Below are positions 16,768-23,523 of a DNA stretch of 35,172 bases, in pieces (position 1 is the first letter of the stretch; the number at the start of each line of letters is the position of its first letter). The DNA comes from Chloroflexota bacterium (GTDB lineage Bacteria; Chloroflexota; Limnocylindria; Limnocylindrales; CSP1-4). A model generated the notes under the pieces. That model saw only the letters and a list, made by a program, of their open reading frames with translations, was not told the origin of the DNA and ran no database searches. The DNA lies in assembly GCA_003169735.1 (NCBI GenBank), contig PNAP01000034.1, forward strand, positions 4,706-39,877, in the 5' to 3' direction. Both the position numbers and the translations under genes were made by a program.

Positions 16768-19350
16768 ATGAGGCGACTGCACTTCTCGGCCCGCGGCATC
16801 GTCATCACCTACGCCATCGTGGCCGCGATCTGGATCGCCTTCAGCGACCGCGTGGCTTCGACCCTCGTCCAGAGCCAGGACGCGCTGGCGACCATCTCGA
16901 CGGTGAAGGGCTGGGCCTTCGTGGTCGTGACGAGCGTCCTGCTCGCCGTCATGCTGCGTGCCTACGCCTCCGAGCGGGCCGTCCGGACCGCCGAACTCGA
17001 GGTCCAGATCGCCCAGCGCACGCAGGTCGAGGCGCACATCGGGCGGCTCAACCGTGTGCTGCGCACGCTCGGTCTGGCCAACGAAGCGCTGATGCGGGCG
17101 CCGCGTGAGGCGGAACTCCTGCGCTCGTTCTGTGCCGTGATCGTCGAGCAGGGCGCATTCATCGGCGCCTGGGTGGGCTATCGAGAGGACGACCCAGCGG
17201 CCACGCTCCGACCGGTCGCCTGGGCGGGCCCGATGGAGGGCTACCTCGACGCCATCACGCTGAGCTGGCGTGATGCGGACCGTGGCAGCCAGGGACCGGC
17301 GGGCACCTCCATCCGCGAGGGCCGGACCATCGTGAGCATGGACGTCGCGTCCGATGCGACGCTCGCCTGGCGTGCCGAAATGGTCGCGCGCGGTTTTCGG
17401 TCGCTGGTGGCGCTGCCGCTGAAGGTCGATGCCGTGGTCATCGGCACGCTGCTGATCTATGCCGCCGACCCGGAACCGTTCGGCACTGACGAGATCGCCC
17501 TGCTCGAGAAGCTCGCCTCCGATCTCGCTTACGGCATCCGGACCTTGCGCACTCGCGCCGCCGCGGAACGCACGGAGATCGAGCGTCAACGCCTGTCCGT
17601 GGCCATCGAGCAATCGGCCGATGCCATCGTCATCACCGACACCACCGGCGCCATCGAGTACGTCAACCCCGCCTTCGAACGCATCAGCGGCTACTCCCGC
17701 GAGGAGGTGCTGGGCAAGAATCCCCGCATCCTCCAGAGCGGCATGCAGGCGCCGGCCTTCTATGCGGCGATGTGGGAAGCGCTGACCGCCGGCCGCACGT
17801 GGACGGCCGACCTCGTCAACCGGCGCAAGGACGGGACGCTCTTCACCGAGGCGGCCGTGATCTCGCCGGTGCGCGACGCGGCCGGTGTGACGACGAGCTA
17901 CGTGGCGGTCAAGCGGGACGTGACCCGCGAACGCGTCGCCGAGGACCGCGTGGTCGCCCAGGCACGGGAACGGACGCTCATCGCGGCGGCCCTCGGCACG
18001 GTCCGTCCGGGAGCCTCGCCGGAGGAGACCGCCGCCACCATCTGCACGCAGATCGCGCGCCTCCCGAACGCCGCCGGGGCGATCGTGGTCGTCTTCGATG
18101 TGAATGGCCGGGCCACCCCGCTTGCCGCTGTCGCGGCTGACGGCACCTCGTTGCCGCGCGCGCGCCTCTCGGACGCGCGCAGCCGGCAGCTCCGCTCGCG
18201 CGCCGAAGAGGGTCCGTGGATCGAGGGTTGGGTGACACCGGCGCGCTCTCCCTTCGGTCGCGCGTTCGCGGACCGCGGCGTCCGAGCCATCGCCTGCGTG
18301 CCGTTGATGGTGGACGGCGTCGTGCGCGGGCTCCTGGAGGCAGCCTCCGCCGAGGAGGGCGCGACCGAGCATCTCGCCGAGCAACTGTCAGCGCTCGTCG
18401 AGTTCGCGGCCATCGCGGGCGCGGTGCTCGGGCCGGCACTCGTTTCGCGCGCACAGGTGGCGGATGCCCGGGCGCACGTCCGAACCATCCTCGACGATCG
18501 CGCCTTCGAGTCGGTCTTCCAGCCGATCGTCGAGCTTGAGACTGGTGCTCGGGTCGGCTTCGAGGCGCTCACGCGATTCGCCGATGGGACGCCGCCGGAC
18601 CAGCAGTTCCAGGCTGCCGCCGTGCAGGGCCTGGGCGCGGAGCTCGAGGCCGAAACACTCCGAGCCGCGCTAGCCGCGGCGAGCCAGCTGCCGGCCGGCG
18701 CGTGGATCTCGTTGAACGTATCGCCGTCGTTCGTGCTGGCGGGCGAGCCGCTGCGCTCGATCCTTGGCGAAGCGCCGCGGTCGCTGGTGCTGGAGGTGAC
18801 CGAGGGTCAGGCGATCACCGACTACCCAGCGTTCAGGAAGGCCCTGACCACCTTGCGACCAGACCTGCGCCTGGCCGTCGACGATGCCGGCGCCGGGTTC
18901 GCGAGCCTGCGCCACATCTCCGAGCTTCGGCCGGCGCTGGTCAAGCTCGACCGAGCGTTCGTCGCCGAGCTCGACGGCGATCCGGTCCGTCAAGCGCTGG
19001 TCGCCGGCCTCCACCACTTCGCTGATGCGGTGGGCTGCTCGATCATCGCCGAAGGCATCGAGACCGATGCCGAACTGGCCGCTCTCAAGGCCCTCGGCAT
19101 CCGCTTCGGCCAAGGGTTCCTGCTCGGCCGGCCGGCGCGGCCGGCATCGTGGGACGAGGCGCCGTCGACGGCGACGCGAGCCGGGTCACGCCGCGCGTCA
19201 GACGGTCTTGAAGCTCTCGAACGGCTGACGGCAGTCGGCACAGTGGTGGATGGCCCGGCAGAGGGTCGGACCGAAGGCGTTCTCGAGCGTCGTGTGGAGC
19301 GAGCCGCAGTACGGGCACGCCACGACGGGGAACACCGGCAAGCTGGCTGA
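16768..19350 (+). CDS. Membrane GAF-PAS-GAF-EAL cyclic di-GMP phosphodiesterase
   Basis: An 860 aa membrane enzyme expected to hydrolyse cyclic di-GMP to pGpG. Two TM helices (about 8-27 and 47-66) are followed by GAF 1 (85-250), PAS (265-385; IEQSADAIVITDTTGAIEYV, NPAFERISGYSREEVLG), GAF 2 (400-555) and EAL (570-795). EAL residues look active: the signature Glu in GFEALTRF (EAL 599-601), Asn in SLNVSPSF, Glu in LVLEVTEGQ, the metal-binding Asp pair in LAVDDAGAGFASL, Lys in LVKLDRAF, Glu in IIAEGIET and Gln in GQGFLLGRP. No GGDEF domain is fused. No clear promoter is visible in the 212 bp before the ATG. The last 50 or so codons overlap paaD on the other strand. Confidence 0.9.
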   Translation: MRRLHFSARGIVITYAIVAAIWIAFSDRVASTLVQSQDALATISTVKGWAFVVVTSVLLAVMLRAYASERAVRTAELEVQIAQRTQVEAHIGRLNRVLRTLGLANEALMRAPREAELLRSFCAVIVEQGAFIGAWVGYREDDPAATLRPVAWAGPMEGYLDAITLSWRDADRGSQGPAGTSIREGRTIVSMDVASDATLAWRAEMVARGFRSLVALPLKVDAVVIGTLLIYAADPEPFGTDEIALLEKLASDLAYGIRTLRTRAAAERTEIERQRLSVAIEQSADAIVITDTTGAIEYVNPAFERISGYSREEVLGKNPRILQSGMQAPAFYAAMWEALTAGRTWTADLVNRRKDGTLFTEAAVISPVRDAAGVTTSYVAVKRDVTRERVAEDRVVAQARERTLIAAALGTVRPGASPEETAATICTQIARLPNAAGAIVVVFDVNGRATPLAAVAADGTSLPRARLSDARSRQLRSRAEEGPWIEGWVTPARSPFGRAFADRGVRAIACVPLMVDGVVRGLLEAASAEEGATEHLAEQLSALVEFAAIAGAVLGPALVSRAQVADARAHVRTILDDRAFESVFQPIVELETGARVGFEALTRFADGTPPDQQFQAAAVQGLGAELEAETLRAALAAASQLPAGAWISLNVSPSFVLAGEPLRSILGEAPRSLVLEVTEGQAITDYPAFRKALTTLRPDLRLAVDDAGAGFASLRHISELRPALVKLDRAFVAELDGDPVRQALVAGLHHFADAVGCSIIAEGIETDAELAALKALGIRFGQGFLLGRPARPASWDEAPSTATRAGSRRASDGLEALERLTAVGTVVDGPAEGRTEGVLERRVERAAVRARHDGEHRQAG

Positions 19351-19698
19351 GGGCGAGTCGTCGCCGGTCCCGCGGGCTGGTGGCGCGAAGCCGCCCTCTC
19401 GCAGGTGGCGTCGACCACGCTCCGTGATCCGGTCACTCGTCCACGGCTCGGCGAAGGTGATCGTCGCCTCGACCGACGGCGCGAAGTCGCGCAGGCGTTC
19501 CTCGACCGCGACGCGCATCAGGTCCACCGCCGGGCAACCGATGAAGGTAGGCAGGAGCTCGACGCGCACGCGGCCCGGCCCGACCTCGACGCGGTGGACC
19601 ACGCCAAGGTCGACCACCGAGATCTGCGGGATCTCGGGATCCTTGACGTCATCGAGCGCCGCCCAGATCGCCTGCTCGAGCGGGACGACGCTCACCAT
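19198..19698 (-). CDS. paaD: Phenylacetyl-CoA epoxidase subunit PaaD
   Basis: A 166 aa cytosolic protein with an N-terminal MIP18/DUF59 domain (DVKDPEIPQISVVDLGVVHR, LLPTFIGCPAVDLMRV) and a C-terminal zinc-binding segment, CPYCGSLHTTLENAFGPTLC followed by HHCADCRQPFESF. This layout is specific for PaaD, which is thought to mature the iron site of the PaaABC epoxidase. ATG 19698 overlaps the paaC stop by 7 bp. The 3' end overlaps the convergent EAL gene by 153 bp. It is the last gene of the operon here; the reductase gene paaE is not adjacent. Confidence 0.92.
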   Translation of the reverse strand: MVSVVPLEQAIWAALDDVKDPEIPQISVVDLGVVHRVEVGPGRVRVELLPTFIGCPAVDLMRVAVEERLRDFAPSVEATITFAEPWTSDRITERGRRHLREGGFAPPARGTGDDSPSASLPVFPVVACPYCGSLHTTLENAFGPTLCRAIHHCADCRQPFESFKTV

Positions 19699-20537
19699 GT
19701 GGCGCCTTCCTCAAGGCGATGGACCATCGTGAATTCCGTCCACAGCCAGCGGAACGAATCGGAAACGGTGGCGCGATCGCGGCCGCCCGCTGGTGACGGG
19801 CGCGGTCCGGGGATGGTGATGCCAACGCTCGAGAGGATCGCCGTGAGCTGCTCGACCTGCCGGTCGGCAAGCTCGGCCATCGAGGTCGAGAGGATGCCCG
19901 CTTCGATCAGTCGGAGCTCGGAGGCCAAAGGGGCGAAGACGGTCAACGCATCCGGCCAGAGTCGGGCGAGCGCACGCTCGAATCGTCGTCGGGGCTCCTC
20001 GCCGCCACCAGCGAGGCGCCGCACCCAGATGTCCATGTGCATCAGGTGGTAGGCCTCCTCGCGCCGGATCTTGCCGACGATCTCGGCGAGCGGCGCGAAG
20101 GTGGAGTGGCGCAACGCGTTGAGGCGGACGGCGTCGGCCGTGTCATAGAGCCAGCGACGCGCCACGGAGAACGCCCAGTCGGTCCGCGGATGGTCGAGCA
20201 GCCGGCAGTGGCGGTACTCGCCGGGCTGGCGGCCGAAGGCGATGGCATCGGCGTCCGTGCCGGTCAGCTGGGCGAGCATCTCGTAGAGGAGCCGCGCGTG
20301 GCCGATCTCGTCCTGGGCCATGGAACTGAATGCCACATCCTCTTCGAGCATCGGCGCGATGCCGGTCCATTCCGAATCCCAGAAACCGAGCACGAACTCG
20401 TCATCGGCCATGGTCAGCAGCAGCTCGGCGAGGGCGGCGCGCGTCGCATCGTCCAGGTCGCCGGCGTCGAAGCGGGGCAGATCCGGGGTGAGGAGTGCCC
20501 GTGTCGCGCGGCGCGGCTTCGTTTCGGACGCGGTCAC
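19692..20537 (-). CDS. paaC: Phenylacetyl-CoA epoxidase subunit PaaC
   Basis: A 281 aa ferritin-like helical protein, the structural partner of PaaA in the epoxidase. It has LTMADDEFVLGFWDSEWTG near the N-terminus, SSMAQDEIGHARLLYEML, the RREEAYHLMHMDIWVRRL helix and a C-terminal FRWLWTEFTMVHRLE. The start is GTG 20537, overlapping the paaB stop by 4 bp (GTGA). A longer open frame reaching 20690 runs through paaB and is not used. It is slightly longer than the E. coli protein (248 aa) through its N-terminus. Confidence 0.92.
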   Translation of the reverse strand: MTASETKPRRATRALLTPDLPRFDAGDLDDATRAALAELLLTMADDEFVLGFWDSEWTGIAPMLEEDVAFSSMAQDEIGHARLLYEMLAQLTGTDADAIAFGRQPGEYRHCRLLDHPRTDWAFSVARRWLYDTADAVRLNALRHSTFAPLAEIVGKIRREEAYHLMHMDIWVRRLAGGGEEPRRRFERALARLWPDALTVFAPLASELRLIEAGILSTSMAELADRQVEQLTAILSSVGITIPGPRPSPAGGRDRATVSDSFRWLWTEFTMVHRLEEGATW

Positions 20538-20869
20538 GGGCCGGCGTCCTCGCCGGACGCTCGTCGACGAGCGGTTTCGAGCTTGTCGCGCATCACGTAG
20601 CCACCCGGCTTCTTGAACGAGCGATCCAACGGCGGCTTCAGCAGATCCGGGTCGGACACGTCGTGGATCTCCGTCCGACGCACGACCCACAGGCGGACGC
20701 TCTCCTGGCGCCGGCTGTAGAACTCACGGGCGTAGTGCATCGCCAGTTCCGCGTCGGGGGCGCGGACGTTGCCGGCGTGACGCATCGGCTCGCCGTCCTT
20801 CTCGCGGCGGAAGACCTCCCAGACGTCCGGCTCAGCGCCTTCGCCGAGTCGCGCCGCGTCGTCCGTCAT
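20534..20869 (-). CDS. paaB: Phenylacetyl-CoA epoxidase subunit PaaB
   Basis: A 111 aa small subunit that bridges PaaA/PaaC in the epoxidase complex. Recognised by DVWEVFRREKDGEPMRHAGN, VRAPDAELAMHYAREFYSRR, SVRLWVVRRTEIHDVSDPD and a basic C-terminus FKKPGGYVMR. The family is usually about 95 aa; the excess lies at both ends. The ATG overlaps the stop of the acetyltransferase gene by 4 bp, and its own stop overlaps paaC. Confidence 0.92.
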   Translation of the reverse strand: MTDDAARLGEGAEPDVWEVFRREKDGEPMRHAGNVRAPDAELAMHYAREFYSRRQESVRLWVVRRTEIHDVSDPDLLKPPLDRSFKKPGGYVMRDKLETARRRASGEDAGP

Positions 20870-21771
20870 GCCGGTCGCCGGAACGGGACCGTCTCGCGGA
20901 CCTGGCGGAAACCGAGGGAGCGGTAAAGAGACGTGCCGCGGATGCCCTTTTCGCCGCCCCTCGAGGTGACGAGGGCGACGCCAGCACCGAGGGCGGCGGC
21001 GCGCGTCATCGCCGTATTCATGACCGCCGACGCAAGTCCCCGTCGCGCGAACGCCGGGTCGGTGCCGACGGGTTCGAACTCGACGATGCCGGTCTCGTCG
21101 TCCAGCCACGCGATGCAGAACGACGCGAAGGTGCCATCCGGTGCGACCGCGACGAGGTCGAAGTCGGGACGGTAGCCGGGCATCCCCGCCACGCGGGCGT
21201 GCTTCTCGACGGTCATCTTCGAAGGCGCGAAGGCGGCGCGATGGACGCGGACGCGCTCCTCGAGGTCACGCGGCAGCTCGACCGCCCGGACGGAGAACCC
21301 GTCCGGCAGTCGTAGCGGCGGGTCGTCGGCGGCATCCAGGCTGCGAGCGAAGTGGAGGTAGCCGTCACCGTCGCGCTCATAGCCGCGCTCCGCAAGCAGG
21401 TCGATGACCGCGGTGTGAGCGGTGGTCGTCCAGATCGTCCGGATCGGCTGCTCCAGACGGTCGAGGATGGCAGCACGGATCCCCGGCCCGTCGATCGTCG
21501 GCTCGACGAACCAGTCGAGCTCATCCGGCGGCGTCCACCAGGTCCACGCGATGGGTCGATCATCGGCGCGACCCGCCAGCGACCAGAGCGTCACGCGCTC
21601 CGAGAGGTCGGTCGCCGGAACGTCGGTCACGATCCCCCACTCGAGTTCACCCGGGCTCCAATTGGTGGTCGAATCCGCCAGCCGGCGCCCGACACGAAGG
21701 AGTGCCTGCATCGCCGCCAGGTCGGCAGGCCCGGCGTACGGCCGGCCGACCAGCGTCGCCGTTTCGAGCAT
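20866..21771 (-). CDS. Tandem GNAT-family N-acetyltransferase inside the paa operon
   Basis: A 301 aa cytosolic protein with two GNAT-like halves. The C-terminal half (about 155-300) has the acetyl-CoA-binding motif in GTDPAFARRGLASAVMNTAM and the late GTSLYRSLGFRQV; the N-terminal half (about 15-150) is degenerate. Its substrate is unknown. The ATG at 21771 shares one base with the paaA stop (TGATG) and its stop overlaps paaB by 4 bp, so it is translationally coupled on both sides. A long open frame starting at 21819 is not needed. Phenylacetate operons usually have paaA directly followed by paaB, so this insertion is atypical. Confidence 0.85.
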   Translation of the reverse strand: MLETATLVGRPYAGPADLAAMQALLRVGRRLADSTTNWSPGELEWGIVTDVPATDLSERVTLWSLAGRADDRPIAWTWWTPPDELDWFVEPTIDGPGIRAAILDRLEQPIRTIWTTTAHTAVIDLLAERGYERDGDGYLHFARSLDAADDPPLRLPDGFSVRAVELPRDLEERVRVHRAAFAPSKMTVEKHARVAGMPGYRPDFDLVAVAPDGTFASFCIAWLDDETGIVEFEPVGTDPAFARRGLASAVMNTAMTRAAALGAGVALVTSRGGEKGIRGTSLYRSLGFRQVRETVPFRRPA

Positions 21772-22766
21772 CAAGCCGCCGGCGCGACCGGCACCGCAAG
21801 GACGGTCGAACGGACCCACGCCGTCTCGTCGTAGTTGAGGCGGCGGAATGCGAGCCGCTCCTGCGACATCGGACCGTGGCCGGTAACCACGCGGCGCAGC
21901 TCATCCCAGTCCGGCTCGGTGTAGCGCCACTCCCCTGCCGCGTCGTCGAAACGCAGTTCAGGGTCAGGGATGACCAGCCCGAGCTCCAGCAGACGCGGCA
22001 CGTAGATGGTCAGGAACTCCTGGCGCAACTCCTCGCTCGTCTTGGCCTTGATGCGCCAGAACAGGTCGCGGTCCTTCTCTCGCGGGCTGCGCGGGCCGTG
22101 CATCTGCATCAGCGGGCCCCACCACCGGTCGAGCGCCTCCTGGACCATCGCGCGTTGGTTGTCCGTGCCATTCACGAGCGTCACCACGACATCCCGCCCG
22201 TGCATGATGTGGACCGACTCTTCCCAGCAGATCTTCTTCATCGTCCGGCTGTACGGCCCGTACGAGGACTCGCGGAGCGCCTGCTGCGCCACGATGGCCG
22301 CCGCGTCCACGAGCCAGGCGATGATGCCGACGTCGCCCCAGCTCTTCGTCGGGTAGTGGAAGACGTTGTGGAACTTGGTCTTGCCGTCGATCAGGTCGGT
22401 GATCATCTGTTCACGCGGCTTGCCAAGATCCTCCGCCACGCGATAGAGCAGCTGCGCATGCCCGACTTCGTCCTGGATCTTGGCCGTCAGCGCCAGCTTC
22501 CGCTTGAGCGTCGGTGCCCGCATGATCCAATCGCGCTCGGGCAGAACGCCCATCAGCTCGCTGTTAGCGTGCATCTCGACGAAGCGCAGCACGTTCTGCC
22601 GGTACTCGTCGGGCATCCAGTCCGTCGCCTCCACCTTCAGCCCGCTATGCACGTGCTGGACGAACGCCTCGTAGCGCTCCTCGTGGGTCAGGTCCGGGTC
22701 GTGGAAGAGCGGCCGAGCTCGTTCGTCGGGCGCCAGGACCGGTTCGAGCGCCAGCGGGTCGGTCAT
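21771..22766 (-). CDS. paaA: Phenylacetyl-CoA epoxidase catalytic subunit PaaA
   Basis: A 331 aa diiron ferritin-like oxygenase that epoxidises the ring of phenylacetyl-CoA. Iron ligand regions are visible: Glu in RFVEMHANSELMGVLPERDW, the ExxH motif in KIQDEVGHAQLLYRVAEDLG, and the second ExxH in KKICWEESVHIMHGRDVV. Length and start agree with PaaA of other phyla. The ATG at 22766 follows a purine stretch (AAAGGGG). It is the first gene of a coupled paaA-GNAT-paaB-paaC-paaD set. Ligase paaK, hydratase and thiolase genes are absent from the window. Confidence 0.94.
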   Translation of the reverse strand: MTDPLALEPVLAPDERARPLFHDPDLTHEERYEAFVQHVHSGLKVEATDWMPDEYRQNVLRFVEMHANSELMGVLPERDWIMRAPTLKRKLALTAKIQDEVGHAQLLYRVAEDLGKPREQMITDLIDGKTKFHNVFHYPTKSWGDVGIIAWLVDAAAIVAQQALRESSYGPYSRTMKKICWEESVHIMHGRDVVVTLVNGTDNQRAMVQEALDRWWGPLMQMHGPRSPREKDRDLFWRIKAKTSEELRQEFLTIYVPRLLELGLVIPDPELRFDDAAGEWRYTEPDWDELRRVVTGHGPMSQERLAFRRLNYDETAWVRSTVLAVPVAPAA

Positions 22767-22798
22767 CTTCTGGTGCCCCTTTCCGGTCTCCGGTGCGT

Positions 22799-22821
22799 CG
22801 GCGGCGACCTGCCGGCCGCCG
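22799..22821 (-). terminator. GC hairpin between the ABC ATPase and paaA
   Basis: CGGCGGC (22799-22805), 9 nt loop, GCCGCCG (22815-22821): a perfect 7 bp stem directly after the ABC ATPase stop and before paaA. It has no T-tract. If functional it separates the transporter transcript from the paa transcript. Confidence 0.4.
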
Positions 22822-23523
22822 TCAATCGAGTGTCATCGTACGCCTCGCTCCAACGAGAAGGTGCTGGTCGTGGCTGGCGACGAGCATGGCGCGCGTGCCG
22901 TCCATCAAGGCAAGGAGCACTTCGATGACCGAGTCGGCCGTGCGGCGGTCGAGGTTGGCGGTCGGCTCGTCGACGATGAGGATGGCTGGGTCGTTGCAGA
23001 GTGCCCGGGCAAAGGCGACCCGTTGCTGCTCGCCACCGGAGAGTTGGCGGGGAAGATGGTTCGCGCGCGCCGCGAGCCCTACTTGGTCGAGGCAGTCGAG
23101 CACATGGCCACGCGCGTCAGCGCTGCGACGGGTCGAAGGCAGCGCCAGCGCGACGTTCTCGGCGGCGGTCAGGGAGGCGATGAGGCCGCCCGATTGGAAG
23201 ACGATGCCGAACCTGGTCCGCCGCAGGCGGTCTTCCGCCTCGCCGGCGAGTTCGCGCAACGGGCGGCCGAACCACCACACACCGCCCGAGGTCGGACGAC
23301 ATAGGCCGGAGGCGATATCGAGCAAGGTGGTCTTGCCCGAGCCCGAACGGCCGGCGACGGCCAGCAGCTCGCCCGGGACGAGCGAGAGGTCGATGTCCTC
23401 GAGGACGATGATCGGCTCGCCACCGTCGGGCGGGCGAAAGGTCATGCCAACGCCGACGAGCTCGATGACAGCGGCAGGTGAGGAGGCAGGTGAGGCGACA
23501 GGTGAGGCGACAGAGGCCGTCAT
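22822..23523 (-). CDS. ABC transporter ATP-binding protein (LolD/MacB type)
   Basis: A 233 aa cytoplasmic ATPase with Walker A AGRSGSGKTTLLD (about 59-68), Q-loop FGIVFQSGG, signature LSGGEQQRVAFARAL, Walker B AILIVDEPTANLDRRT and switch His in VASHDQHLL. The LolD/MacB/FtsE-type sequence fits its partner, the FtsX-like permease encoded just upstream with a 4 bp overlap (ATGA). The N-terminal VASPVASPASSP stretch comes from a short direct repeat (about 23475-23510) and is probably a disordered lead-in. The substrate is unknown; members of this class move lipoproteins or peptides or transmit force rather than import nutrients. Confidence 0.92.
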   Translation of the reverse strand: MTASVASPVASPASSPAAVIELVGVGMTFRPPDGGEPIIVLEDIDLSLVPGELLAVAGRSGSGKTTLLDIASGLCRPTSGGVWWFGRPLRELAGEAEDRLRRTRFGIVFQSGGLIASLTAAENVALALPSTRRSADARGHVLDCLDQVGLAARANHLPRQLSGGEQQRVAFARALCNDPAILIVDEPTANLDRRTADSVIEVLLALMDGTRAMLVASHDQHLLVGARRTMTLD

